In this document: positions 53,599-61,968 of the stretch, piece after piece
Numbering within the stretch: the stretch's first letter is position 1
Layout of the letters: every line of letters starts with the position of its first letter
Source of the DNA: Cyanobium gracile PCC 6307
GTDB taxonomy: Bacteria; Cyanobacteriota; Cyanobacteriia; PCC-6307; Cyanobiaceae
Direction: 5' to 3'
Assembly: GCF_000316515.1 (NCBI RefSeq)
Contig: NC_019675.1
Coordinates: 744,001-808,000, forward strand
Length of the DNA: 64,000 nucleotides
Made by a program: the position numbers and the translations under genes
Notes under the pieces: model-generated
Seen by the model: the letters and a program-made list of their open reading frames with translations, nothing else
Databases searched by the model: none
Told to the model about the DNA's origin: nothing

Positions 53599-54021
53599 AT
53601 GGAGGCGCAGGGCCTGGGCATCCCCTTCAAGGTGCTCCATGGCAGCTCTTCCATGCGGGAGATCCGGACGATCTACAGGAGCTGCAGCCTCTATGTCGTG
53701 GCCCACTGCGAACCCATCGGACTGCCGATCTGTGAGGTGCAGGCCTGCGGTGGCATCATTCTGACGCCCTATGCCCGCTGGTGCCACGCCCATGACCTGG
53801 AGACACCGGAGCCAGGCTGCAATGGGCGATGGCCGCAGAACTTCATCGTATACAACAACGACAGGCAGCAGCTGGTCAGCGAGCTGAACCGACTCAAGCG
53901 GGACTACAACACAGAAACGGCCCTGGAGAACGTCAAGCTTGACCAGGCCAACTTCCACCGCGGGAATGCCACGGAACTGGCCCATTTTGTCGCCATGGTC
54001 GAAGATGCGACCATTCATTAA
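53599..54021 (+). pseudogene. C-terminal remnant of a glycosyltransferase
   Basis: A 140-codon frame (open from about 53541) that reads as the end of a GT4-like glycosyltransferase. It has IPFKVLHGSSSMREIRTIYR, SLYVVAHCEPIGLPICEVQA and GGIILTPYARWCHAH. The ending runs WPQNFIVYNNDRQQLVSELN, then HRGNATELAHFVAMVED. The E/x7/E-like acceptor region (EPIGLPICE) is kept but the entire donor/acceptor N-terminal domain is absent. It directly follows the phosphoesterase stop, so a deletion or insertion junction probably lies near 53540. Confidence 0.65.
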
Positions 54022-54064
54022 CGCTGCTCAACCTGCAGAGATTCGAGCGTGACTCCTCAGGATC

Positions 54065-54367
54065 ATGACGGTCTCCTCCCCGCAGGCGGTCTGGGATTTC
54101 GTGGGTTGCCGGACAGGGACAGCCCACGGGACCCATGAGGTGCTGAAGCGAATCCGACGCGGCGAACCGATCACAGCGATCCTGGTGGATCATCCCCAGT
54201 TGAACCAGGCCAGGATCGGACTGGCACGGCATCTCCAGAACCAGGAACTTGAACTGAGTCGGCTCTACAGCAAGATGCAGGATGGGGAGCGAAGGAAGAT
54301 GCAGATGGAGCATGACCTTGCCACCTCGCTGCGGCAGGCCTTTGACCTGACTGCAGCTTCGGCATGA
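54065..54367 (+). CDS. small protein of unknown function upstream of feoA
   Basis: A 100-residue protein starting MTVSSPQAVWDFVGCRTGTA. The second half is a charged helix, probably coiled coil (NQELELSRLYSKMQDGERRK). Its stop overlaps a possible longer feoA start at 54364 by the ATGA arrangement, so it may belong with feoA. No family recognised. Confidence 0.6.
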   Translation: MTVSSPQAVWDFVGCRTGTAHGTHEVLKRIRRGEPITAILVDHPQLNQARIGLARHLQNQELELSRLYSKMQDGERRKMQMEHDLATSLRQAFDLTAASA

Positions 54368-54435
54368 CCGAACCATCGACTGGCAGGGGAGCCGCCTTGA
54401 GCGGCCCTAGGGTGGAGTCCAAAGACAGGTTGTTC

Positions 54436-54669
54436 ATGCCCCTCAGTCAGGTTCCAGCGGGCGCCAGGGTTTCGATCGCCTCCCTGCCGAGCCATCCCGC
54501 CCTGCAGCGTCGGCTGCAGTCCATGGGTGTGCGGCCCGGGGTGGAAGTGGAAGTGCTGCGGCGCGGCAAGCCCGGTGGCCTCCTGCATCTGGCCAGCGGG
54601 CTTCTGGAATTCATGCTCCGCCCCGAACATGCCGCCGAAATGGACGTCCATCTGATCGGTCCACACTGA
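54436..54669 (+). CDS. feoA: ferrous iron transport protein A
   Basis: A 77-residue SH3-like protein from ATG 54436: PLSQVPAGARVSIASLPSH, LQRRLQSMGVRPGVEVEVLRRG and LHLASGLLEFMLRPEHA. FeoA supports FeoB-mediated ferrous iron uptake at the cytoplasmic face. A longer start at 54364 adds 24 residues and would overlap the preceding gene; the shorter start fits the family and has an AGG seven bases upstream. Unusually, feoB is on the opposite strand, 15 bp away tail to tail. Confidence 0.88.
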   Translation: MPLSQVPAGARVSIASLPSHPALQRRLQSMGVRPGVEVEVLRRGKPGGLLHLASGLLEFMLRPEHAAEMDVHLIGPH

Positions 54670-54684
54670 ATCAGTGCTTGCAGC

Positions 54685-56652
54685 TCAGCCCAGGGACAGG
54701 ATCAACCCCCCGCCCTGATAGACGAGGAAGGCCAGCACCCAGGCCAGCACCAGGGACCAGCCCAGGGACAACAGGGCGAAGCGGCGGCTCCTGGCCTCCT
54801 GGATCTGGGCCGCCACGGTGCCCAGGCAGGGGGTGTAGAGCAGCACGAAGGTCATGAAACTCAGGGACTGCAACGGTGTGATGGCGTTCTGGATCGCATC
54901 ACCCAGGCCGGATTCCGTGGTCCCGTAGATCACCGCCATCGCTCCCAGCAGAATCTCCTTGGCGATGAAGCCGAAGAACAGAGAAACGGTGAGCTCCGGG
55001 TTCATGCCGATCGGCCCCAGCAGCGGCTGGAAGAGAGCTCCGATGCCTCCGGCGAGGGTGCGGCCCGATCCCTCCGCCGCACCCGGGGGAAGGTTGGTGA
55101 GCAGCCAGATGGCGGCGGCACCCACGATGATGAACACGCGGGTGGTGACCAGAAAGTTCAGCATCGAGGTCCAGCCCCGGCGCAGGATGGTGGTGAGGCT
55201 GGGGGCCCGGTAGGGGGGCAGCTCCAGCACGAAGGCTTCCTCACTCGGATAGGCCCGCTGGAACACCAGGCCCGTGATCACGGCGGCCAGAAAACTCATC
55301 CCATAGAACCCGAACAGCACCAGCCCAGGCGCCCACCAGGGTCGGGGGAAGAACACGCCGGCCATGAACAGGAACACGGTCAGCCGGGCCTGGCAGAGCG
55401 CGAAGGGGATGCACAGCATCGCCAGCAGGCGCATGCCCCGATCGCGGATCACCCGTGTTCCCATGATCGAGGGCACGTTGCAGCCGAACCCCATGACCTG
55501 CAGCACGAAGGCACGGCCATCCAGCCCCAGCCAGCGCATAAAGCCATCCATCAGAAAGGCGGCGCGCGGCAGATAGCCCGAGTCCTCGATGATGCCCATG
55601 AGCACGTAGAACACGAAGATCAGGGGCAGGAAGGTGGCCACCGTGCTCACGCCCAGCCAGAGGCCGTCCAGCAGGAAGCGCCGCAACCAGTCCGGCGAGC
55701 CCAGCGCCTGCAGAGCCGGCTCCAGCCCGTTGGCCTGGATCCAGTCGAGTCCCGTTCCCAGAAGATCCTGGAGCGGAGCGGTGACCGCATACAGCACCTG
55801 GAACACCGCCAGCACGAGGCCCAGGAACAGCACCACGCCAACCAGGGGATGGAGCAGCACCCGATCCACCAAACGGGTGCGGCGATTCAGCCACCGCTCC
55901 GGCAGCGTCACGTAACGGGCCACCAGATCCCGCAGCCGATCGTCCACAGCCTGGAACTCGCCTCGGCCGGCCGGCGGCGCCCAGCCAGCCGCGCTGGAGC
56001 TCTCGCCCCACTGATGCAGCTGTTCGATGAGCGCGGCGATGCCCTGGTTGTGCTTGGCGCTCACGGGCAGCACAGGCAGGCCAAGCTCCTGCGACAACCC
56101 CCGGTGATCGATCCCAAGGCCGAAGCCGCGGGCCTCATCGCTCATGTTCAGCGCCGCCACGACCGGCAACCCCAGCTGCTGGAGCTGCAGCAGCAGGCGC
56201 AGCTGGCTGGTGATCTGGCTGGCATTGAGCACCACCAGGACGAGATCCGGAGGCGTGTGGCGCAGGAAGCGCTGCACCACGGCCTCGTCCTCGCTGCTGC
56301 CGCTCAGGTCGTGGATTCCCGGCAGATCCACCAGTTCGAAGGTCGTGCCGTGGCGGTCGGCCGGCATCGCCCCCCGCAGCAGCTCCACCGTCAGGCCGGG
56401 CCAGTTGGCAATCTGCGCATGGCCGCCCGTGAGGCGGTTGTAGAGGGTCGACTTGCCGGTGTTGGGCATGCCCAGCAGGGCGACCTGCCACCCGGAGCCC
56501 CTCCCCCTGCCTGCTCCGGACCCATGACAGGAGTCGCTGGCCCCCCAGCGCCAGCCCGCCCGTCGCTGCAGGCGACCATCAGCCCGATCCCCACTGGGGG
56601 GACAGGACGCGGCAGGGACAGGGGCAGCGCGCTCAGGAGCGGGCATGGGCAC
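54685..56652 (-). CDS. feoB: ferrous iron transporter B
   Basis: A 655-residue G-protein-coupled ferrous iron permease. The G domain has P-loop GMPNTGKS at 61-68, the switch region around GLTVELLRG, LVDLPGIHDLSG and a NMSDE-like G4 (LNMSDEARG). The membrane part has two Gate segments, PLIFVFYVLMGIIEDSGYLPRAA and FGCNVPSIMGTRVI, the latter with the conserved Cys. The first 50 residues are a Pro/Gly/Arg-rich extension not typical of FeoB, so true translation may start later. It lacks the C-terminal FeoC-like part. Convergent with feoA, and the same strand as ferritin upstream. Confidence 0.92.
   Translation of the reverse strand: MPMPAPERAAPVPAASCPPSGDRADGRLQRRAGWRWGASDSCHGSGAGRGRGSGWQVALLGMPNTGKSTLYNRLTGGHAQIANWPGLTVELLRGAMPADRHGTTFELVDLPGIHDLSGSSEDEAVVQRFLRHTPPDLVLVVLNASQITSQLRLLLQLQQLGLPVVAALNMSDEARGFGLGIDHRGLSQELGLPVLPVSAKHNQGIAALIEQLHQWGESSSAAGWAPPAGRGEFQAVDDRLRDLVARYVTLPERWLNRRTRLVDRVLLHPLVGVVLFLGLVLAVFQVLYAVTAPLQDLLGTGLDWIQANGLEPALQALGSPDWLRRFLLDGLWLGVSTVATFLPLIFVFYVLMGIIEDSGYLPRAAFLMDGFMRWLGLDGRAFVLQVMGFGCNVPSIMGTRVIRDRGMRLLAMLCIPFALCQARLTVFLFMAGVFFPRPWWAPGLVLFGFYGMSFLAAVITGLVFQRAYPSEEAFVLELPPYRAPSLTTILRRGWTSMLNFLVTTRVFIIVGAAAIWLLTNLPPGAAEGSGRTLAGGIGALFQPLLGPIGMNPELTVSLFFGFIAKEILLGAMAVIYGTTESGLGDAIQNAITPLQSLSFMTFVLLYTPCLGTVAAQIQEARSRRFALLSLGWSLVLAWVLAFLVYQGGGLILSLG
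56610..56634. repeat. 25-bp direct repeat, copy 1 (inside feoB 5' end)
   Basis: Exact 25-bp match to 58184-58208, containing GGCAGGGACAGGGG then CAGCGCGCTC. Here it encodes residues 7-14 of the FeoB extension (ERAAPVPA) on the minus strand. Confidence 0.85.
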
Positions 56653-56713
56653 AACGGGCGGGCGGATTCAACGGAGTCGGGATAACACGATATGGAAAAG
56701 ACGTCATCATGAT

Positions 56714-57241
56714 TCATGCACCGGTGGCGCCGCTGAGGCCGCCCTTGACGTGGGCCAGGGCCGTCCCCTCGAGGAACTGCTGGTCCAGCAGCAGCAGGGC
56801 GGCACTGTTGTCACCGGCCAGTCGCAGGCGCTTGCGCACGAACCGGGCCTCGGCCTCCTCCTGGAGCTGTTCGGCCACGAACCAGTCGAGCATGGCCGTG
56901 GCACTGCGCTCGCCCACATCCTCCGCCATGGCATAGAGACGGTTGATGGAAGCGGTGACCCCCTTCTCCATCTCGTAGACCCGATCGAACAGCCCCTGCA
57001 CCGACGGCCAGCTGCGTTCAGGGGCTTCGATGGTGGGCAGCTCCACCTGTTCATCGCTGTCGACCAGGTAGGCAATCATGCGGGCCGCGTGGTTGCGCTC
57101 TTCCTGGCTCTTCTCGAGCATGTAAGTGGAGAATCCGGCCAGATCCTTTTCCCGCAGCCAGATCGACATGGCCAGATAGGTGTGGCCGGCCTGAAACTCT
57201 GCGGCCAGGTGTTGATTGATCGCGGAGGTGAGCTCTTTCAC
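56714..57241 (-). CDS. ftn: ferritin
   Basis: A 175-residue bacterial ferritin storing iron as ferric mineral. The helix-A motif LAAEFQAGHTYLAMSIW, then helix-B MLEKSQEERNHAARM, and helix C/D QLQEEAEARFVRKRLRLAG show the ferroxidase centre Glu and His residues. The length is right for FtnA-type proteins. It lies on the same strand upstream of feoB with 61 bp between, so uptake and storage are encoded side by side. The region upstream of its start contains a possible CRP-family operator at 57315-57330. Confidence 0.92.
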   Translation of the reverse strand: MKELTSAINQHLAAEFQAGHTYLAMSIWLREKDLAGFSTYMLEKSQEERNHAARMIAYLVDSDEQVELPTIEAPERSWPSVQGLFDRVYEMEKGVTASINRLYAMAEDVGERSATAMLDWFVAEQLQEEAEARFVRKRLRLAGDNSAALLLLDQQFLEGTALAHVKGGLSGATGA

Positions 57242-57314
57242 AGGCTTGGCAGGGATGTCCTTCCTATCCCTAGCCAGGCCATGGCGGCGAAGCCGCCCCT
57301 ATCTCACACTCTGA

Positions 57315-57330
57315 TGTGACATTGGTCACC
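57315..57330. promoter_or_regulatory. CRP-family-like operator
   Basis: TGTGACATTGGTCACC matches the CRP/SyCRP1 consensus TGTGA-N6-TCACA at nine of ten defined bases. It sits 74 bp upstream of ferritin (minus) and 102 bp upstream of the small plus-strand gene at 57432, so it could act on either. Confidence 0.45.
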
Positions 57331-57431
57331 GTCTCCCTCCAGCGTCAGCAAAGGCACCGTCTGTTGTGTGCTTCGCCTACATCGACCGGCCCGAGATCGA
57401 CAGATTGACGGCTTCCATGGGCCGGCCAGCC

Positions 57432-57647
57432 ATGACCAGAGTTCCCTCTTCCGAGGATGACGCCCAGCTGCAACGCGTCCTCGTCCTCACTCACCAGCGG
57501 GACTGGTGCCTGGAGCGCCTGTCCCAGTTATCTCTGGATGGCCGCATGGAGGAGGCCAGGGCGATCACGGCCGAGCACCTGGAGCTGCTGGTGAGCCTGG
57601 ATGTCCGCCGCAGCCTGTGGGTGCGCATCGAGAGAAACGCCTGGTGA
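57432..57647 (+). CDS. small helical protein of unknown function
   Basis: A 71-residue protein from ATG 57432 (MTRVPSSEDDAQLQR). It is helical and charged (RVLVLTHQRDWCLERLSQLS, EARAITAEHLELLVSLDVRR). A 22-residue longer start at 57366 is possible. Divergent from ferritin. No known family recognised. Confidence 0.55.
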   Translation: MTRVPSSEDDAQLQRVLVLTHQRDWCLERLSQLSLDGRMEEARAITAEHLELLVSLDVRRSLWVRIERNAW

Positions 57648-58251
57648 GAGGTGTGGCGGCAGGATCGCCCTCACCAACCGTTCCGCCCGGGTCGGAGGGG
57701 ACGGGCGCGCGGCAGGACTCCCGGGCCGCTCCAGAGCGGCACACGTTCGGCGCCAAGCTGAAGCTGTCGGCAACGGGCGATTGAGCGGCACAGCCCAGCA
57801 GGCTCGCCAATCCCATGGCGACCGCCTCCGTCTCTCCCGTGGAGCGGCAGCTTCCTCAGGGCACGACGCCAGGTCAACCGTGCTGCGGCTCCAGAGCCTC
57901 CAGCAACCGCCGCCCCAGCAGGGCGCCGAACTCCTGGGGCAGGCCGAGCCGGCCGGGAAGGCGCATCACCCCATCGGCGGCCTGGGCCAGAAGCTCCATC
58001 CCCCGGGTGGAGCGGGGCGGGGCCGCCGTCGCCAGCACCACCTCAAACGGACCGCGCAGACAGTGGGCCTGCTGCAGCCACAGTCCCGCTCGCAGGCCAC
58101 ATCAAGCCCACCGGTGACGAAGGCGGCGCTGGCGAAGCGGGAGCCGCGGCGCCGGGCCGAGCAGCAGCAGGGCCGAAACGGACCGGCAGGGACAGGGGCA
58201 GCGCGCTCGTTCCAGGGGAGTTCCGTGGGACGTTCCATGGAGTACTCAATC
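57648..58251. other. gene-poor region with a possible decayed minus-strand gene
   Basis: Roughly 600 bp without an intact gene. On the minus strand, 57880-58100 reads RGPFEVVLATAAPPRSTRGM then ELLAQAADGVMRLPGRLGL and LLGRRLLEALEPQHG, ending in a stop. The matching upstream part appears in another frame (ASAAFVTGGLDVACERDCG near 58115), as in a frameshifted gene. I cannot name the family. The second copy of the 25-bp repeat is at 58184-58208. Confidence 0.4.
58184..58208. repeat. 25-bp direct repeat, copy 2 (upstream of pstS)
   Basis: Exact copy of 56610-56634 in the same orientation, lying 127 bp before the pstS start and just upstream of the Pho box. The two copies are 1.57 kb apart. Confidence 0.85.
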
Positions 58252-58281
58252 CTTGAACACCCGTTAACCTCTCCATAACAC
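58252..58281 (+). promoter_or_regulatory. Pho box (three PhoB-type repeats)
   Basis: Three 8-base repeats at 11-base spacing, CTTGAACA, GTTAACCT and CATAACAC, each separated by three bases (CCC, CTC). This matches the cyanobacterial Pho box layout (consensus YTTAAYYW repeated with 3-bp gaps). It lies 54 bp upstream of the pstS ATG. A PhoB/SphR response regulator would bind here under phosphate starvation. Confidence 0.8.
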
Positions 58282-58334
58282 AAATGGTCAGAGCGGGTTG
58301 CTATTCATAACTTGCCCCCAACTTGGCCATCCTG

Positions 58335-59342
58335 ATGACCTTCGCGAAGAAGGCCCTGATCCTTTCCGCTGCCGGCGCGCTCACGGCTGGCGTGGCGGTT
58401 CCTGTGATCGCCCAGAGCAATTCGATCAACGGAGCCGGGGCCAGCTTTCCGGCTCCGGCCTATCAGCGCTGGGCCGTGGAATTCGCCAGGGAAACCAAAA
58501 GGCAGGTGAATTACCAGTCGGTGGGTTCCGGCGCCGGTGTGCGCCAGTTCCACGCCGGCAGTGTCGATTTCGGCGCCACCGATGAGGAACTGAATGCCTC
58601 CAAAGGGGAGTTCACCAAGGGCGTGACCGCCCAGCGCGGTGCCCTGCAGATTCCGATGATGGGCGGCACCGTCACCCCGGCCTACAACAACCCCAGCTGC
58701 AAGAACCTCAAGCTCACTCAGCGCCAGGTGGCTGACATCTTCCTGGGCAAGATTCGCACCTGGGAGCAACTGAAGTGCGGCAAAGGGACCATCACCGTGG
58801 CCCACCGCTCCGACGGTTCCGGCACCACCTACGTGTTCACCAACTCCCTCTCCTGCTTCTCGCCCGAGTGGAAGTCGAAGGTGGGCGCCTCCAAGGCCGT
58901 TAAGTGGCCCGTGGGTGTGGGCGGCAAGGGGAATGAGGGCGTGGCCGGTCTGATCCAGAACACCCCCGGCTCGATTGGCTACCTCAACCAGGCCTTCGTG
59001 AAGGGGCGGATCACTCCGGCCGCCGTGCAGAACAAGGCCGGCAAGTTCGTTCTCGCCAACGACGCCACCGGCGCGGCCGCCCTCAACAGCATCAAGCTGG
59101 ATTCCCGCCTCGGCGGTGAAGACTGCAACCCGGCCGGCGCCAACGCCTTCCCGATCGCCTCCTTCACCTGGGTCCTGGCCTACCAGCGCGGCAATGGCGA
59201 CAAGGCCGGCACCCTCCGGCAGTTCCTGAACTGGGGCCTCTCGCCGAAGGGGCAGAACATCGCCAAGACGCTTGACTATGTGCCCCTCACCGGCGCCGTC
59301 CTGGCCCGGGCCCGCGCCGAAGTGGCCAAGATCGGCCGTTGA
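58335..59342 (+). CDS. pstS: phosphate ABC transporter substrate-binding protein
   Basis: A 335-residue periplasmic phosphate-binding protein. The signal peptide (KKALILSAAGALTAGVAVP, then VIAQS) leads to INGAGASFPAPAYQRW, which is the PstS start. Phosphate-binding segments are QSVGSGAGVRQF, VDFGATDEEL and AHRSDGSGTTYVF. The end, SPKGQNIAKTLDYVPLTGAV, is typical. No pstC, pstA or pstB is adjacent, so this is a stand-alone copy. It has a clear Pho box upstream and a strong terminator downstream, both expected for phosphate-starvation induction. Confidence 0.94.
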   Translation: MTFAKKALILSAAGALTAGVAVPVIAQSNSINGAGASFPAPAYQRWAVEFARETKRQVNYQSVGSGAGVRQFHAGSVDFGATDEELNASKGEFTKGVTAQRGALQIPMMGGTVTPAYNNPSCKNLKLTQRQVADIFLGKIRTWEQLKCGKGTITVAHRSDGSGTTYVFTNSLSCFSPEWKSKVGASKAVKWPVGVGGKGNEGVAGLIQNTPGSIGYLNQAFVKGRITPAAVQNKAGKFVLANDATGAAALNSIKLDSRLGGEDCNPAGANAFPIASFTWVLAYQRGNGDKAGTLRQFLNWGLSPKGQNIAKTLDYVPLTGAVLARARAEVAKIGR

Positions 59343-59374
59343 TCCTGGCGTTGCTTCACCCCGCAGGGGTAGCT

Positions 59375-59399
59375 GGGGGGGCTTCGGCCCCCCTCTTTT
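59375..59399 (+). terminator. intrinsic terminator after pstS
   Basis: A GC-rich hairpin GGGGGGC-TTCG-GCCCCCC with a stable TTCG tetraloop, followed by CTCTTTT. It starts 33 bp after the pstS stop. It faces the convergent methyltransferase gene end. Confidence 0.8.
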
Positions 59400-59472
59400 G
59401 CTGTAGACGGTCACAACCACAGCCAAGGCTGGAACATTCCGAAGCTGTGCTGGTGTAACCAATGTGGAAGCC

Positions 59473-60087
59473 TCAGAGCTTCTGGAGCACATCCAGCCTG
59501 TAGTCCTTCTCGATCTGGTGATGCACGCTGATCCAAGGGCGATCAGGCCATTCAAGGAAGCAGCGGTGAACCTCTGCCGCCGTCAGTGGATAACTGGTTT
59601 CACCAGTGAAGTGGACCAGCAGAAGATGCCCATGGATGTCCAGAGAACCTGCAATGCTGGCACGCAATATCGCAAGATCGTTGACGGAAAAGTAATAGCC
59701 AAGTTCTGACACGACGATCAGATCGAACACACCTTGAGGATAGTGATCGGGAAGTTGATAGTGTTCAAAGCGTACGTTTGGCAGGCTTGCGCAACGGGTC
59801 TGGGCTCTGGAGAGCGCAAAGCCAGAGACATCCGTCGCGAGCAGATTCCAGCAACGGGTCGCCAGCAGCTGAGTGAAAACACCAATCGAGCAACCAAGCT
59901 CCAAGCCATTCACATAGTTCGGCAATGGCAGTGAGGCCAACGTTGCGGCATACTTCTTCGCTTCATAGGTACTGGTCTCGAAGTCCCAGGGATCCGCATT
60001 GGCAGCATAGAGTTGATCGAAGTGTTCCGGAGCCACCGACCCGCTGGCCCCCAGTACCGGCTCAATGATGGGTGTCTCGTCAGCCAT
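59473..60087 (-). CDS. class I SAM-dependent methyltransferase, NodS-like
   Basis: A 204-residue methyltransferase. Motif I is LELGCSIGVFTQLLA, then LLATDVSGFALSRAQTRC and FDLIVVSELGYYFS. The entry FDQLYAANADPWDFETSTYE is typical of NodS-like enzymes that N-methylate sugar amines. It overlaps the PIG-L gene by 8 bp and is the last gene of the operon. In NodS the acceptor is deacetylated chitin oligomer, which suits a substrate made by the neighbouring deacetylase; that link is inference. Confidence 0.87.
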   Translation of the reverse strand: MADETPIIEPVLGASGSVAPEHFDQLYAANADPWDFETSTYEAKKYAATLASLPLPNYVNGLELGCSIGVFTQLLATRCWNLLATDVSGFALSRAQTRCASLPNVRFEHYQLPDHYPQGVFDLIVVSELGYYFSVNDLAILRASIAGSLDIHGHLLLVHFTGETSYPLTAAEVHRCFLEWPDRPWISVHHQIEKDYRLDVLQKL

Positions 60088-60835
60088 GGTGCGGCTCCAG
60101 ATAGAGCTCCCAGGGCTTGTGGAAATGGGCAAGCATGGACGGCTCCAGGATGAAGCCGCTCGCGTCATCGTCGACCACAGTTCCCAGCTGGGATCCGTAT
60201 TGGGCAATAGCCAGCCGTTTACGCTTCTGTGCCGTTGCAATATCCAGAAGCCACACCCTCACCTCCGTGGCCTGGGGTGGAACTTCGTGGGCATCAGGCG
60301 GCGACCATGCCCAGACGGGATACTCGAGCCAGCGGAATGTGACGGAGAGCCCAGAGGCCGCCCCCCGGCACAATTGCCAGGTCGATTGGTGGTCGGCATG
60401 GGAGTCACGACGCCAGGGCAGAACGATCGTGTCCGGCGAATGCTCGATCAGCAGCTCCCGCAAGCGACAGGCCGCCGCCCCGAAGCCGGCCGTGTCATCG
60501 GCGGGCAGCGCACCATCTTCAAAACCCATGAACGTCACGGCGCTCGCTGGGTAACCCAGCACGGCCAGAGCCGCCAGCGTTTCTTCGCTGCGCAGCGCGG
60601 CAAGGCGGGCTGCCGGATAGGCACGTGAGCGGGGATGGGAGCGGCAACCATCCGTCATCACAATCACGTGGGCCCGTTGGTTCCCGTCCGCCAACAGGGC
60701 CAGCAGGCCGCCGCATCCCAGCGCCTCGTCGTCGGGATGGGGTGCCAGAAGCACAACACGGCCCAGCTTCGCCACGGCCTCGCAAGGAACCAGGGGATGC
60801 CGCTCCACGTCGGCCAGCAGGGAGAGCTCGTTCAT
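60080..60835 (-). CDS. PIG-L family N-acetylglucosaminyl deacetylase
   Basis: A 251-residue zinc-dependent deacetylase. The metal site is VVLLAPHPDDEALGCGG with AHPDD-type ligands at 33-37 and the later His in WRRDSHADHQSTW. The family includes MshB and BshB of mycothiol and bacillithiol synthesis and removes acetyl from GlcNAc-type sugars. It overlaps the glycosyltransferase gene upstream by 4 bp and the methyltransferase downstream by 8 bp. Its position suggests it deacetylates the glycoside made by that transferase. Confidence 0.9.
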   Translation of the reverse strand: MNELSLLADVERHPLVPCEAVAKLGRVVLLAPHPDDEALGCGGLLALLADGNQRAHVIVMTDGCRSHPRSRAYPAARLAALRSEETLAALAVLGYPASAVTFMGFEDGALPADDTAGFGAAACRLRELLIEHSPDTIVLPWRRDSHADHQSTWQLCRGAASGLSVTFRWLEYPVWAWSPPDAHEVPPQATEVRVWLLDIATAQKRKRLAIAQYGSQLGTVVDDDASGFILEPSMLAHFHKPWELYLEPHHG

Positions 60836-61968
60836 GCCAGCACCCGACCCGTGTTTGCAGGGGCCGTCAGGCGCCGACGCACAGCCTCCAGCCGATCCCT
60901 GAAGGGCAGTAACAGCAGGGCCGAACTTCTGGCGCGCAACGCCCTGATGGCAGCGCCGATCTCCTGTCCCCTGCCGGCCACCGTCACCTCCGGCGTGATG
61001 GTCAAAGCGGGCGGCGGGTTGCCACCGGGATGATGGCTGCACCAGAGGCCAAGCCGGGCCAACCGTTCCTCGGCGGCATGGGCCGGTTCCACGAACACTG
61101 GGGACGCTGCGCCGACCAGGCCATTCCACGCCTGGATGGCCTCGGCCAGGCCGCGCTGAGCTCGTCCGACCATGCGTGCCGAGGTCACCACCCGCACCCG
61201 AAAGCTGTGACGAAAGCGCCCGCCGCTGTTCAGAACGGCCTGGTAGAGAGCCACGTCTTCGCTGGAGGCCCGCAGGGGCATACCGCCGGCACGCCCGTAG
61301 GCCGCCGCCGTGACGGCGATGCTGGCGCCGAAATGCTGGTGGTGGCGTGGGAAGGGATCATGAACCTGCGGTACGTAGAGAGAGCACAGTTCTTCAAGGG
61401 CACGGCGATACATGACATCCAGCGAAAACAGCCGGCGCACGCCGGCGGGCAGTTCCGAGCGTTCGACGCGATCGAGGCTGATCCAGCCCCCCACACCGTC
61501 GACGCCGGCCGCGACCTCCAGCGCGTTCTGGGCAATCCAGTCGGGAGCCGGGCGCGAATCCGCGTCGGTGGAAAGGATCAAGCCCGCTGGGCGATTCAGG
61601 CGCTCAAAGCGCTGAAAAGCGACATCAAACAGGGACTGACGCGCCCGGCCCACATGGGCCTCATAAGGAGCAAAGACGACCTGGGCGATGTGCAGGGCCA
61701 ACTGGGGAAAACGCTGCTGCAAAGACTCGGCCACAGCAGCCGTGGCGTCGGTGCAGTTGTTGAGCAACAGCAGAACTTCGAAATCGTGGCCGTCAAGCGC
61801 CTCACCCTGTAAGTCCCGCTGGGCGGCAAGGGCAGCAATGACGCCGGGAAGCACCGCCTGTTCATTGCGGACCGGAATGACGACACAGGCACGCAGAGAC
61901 CCATGGGGAGCAGGGAAATCAACCGCGTTGGCGTTGAGCCTTGCAGACAGGATGCTCATAGGAGCCAT
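60832..61968 (-). CDS. family 2 glycosyltransferase
   Basis: A 378-residue GT2. It starts LRACVVIPVRNEQAVLPGVI, has ILSTDADSRPAPDWIAQNAL with the DxD motif, then a HHQHFGASIAVTAAAYGRAGG acceptor segment (in two parts: HHQHFGASIAV, TAAAYGRAGG). SEDVALYQAVLNSGG carries the catalytic acid. No membrane helices, so the donor and acceptor are probably soluble. It overlaps the acyl-CoA dehydrogenase-like gene by 13 bp. Acceptor unknown. Confidence 0.88.
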   Translation of the reverse strand: MAPMSILSARLNANAVDFPAPHGSLRACVVIPVRNEQAVLPGVIAALAAQRDLQGEALDGHDFEVLLLLNNCTDATAAVAESLQQRFPQLALHIAQVVFAPYEAHVGRARQSLFDVAFQRFERLNRPAGLILSTDADSRPAPDWIAQNALEVAAGVDGVGGWISLDRVERSELPAGVRRLFSLDVMYRRALEELCSLYVPQVHDPFPRHHQHFGASIAVTAAAYGRAGGMPLRASSEDVALYQAVLNSGGRFRHSFRVRVVTSARMVGRAQRGLAEAIQAWNGLVGAASPVFVEPAHAAEERLARLGLWCSHHPGGNPPPALTITPEVTVAGRGQEIGAAIRALRARSSALLLLPFRDRLEAVRRRLTAPANTGRVLA

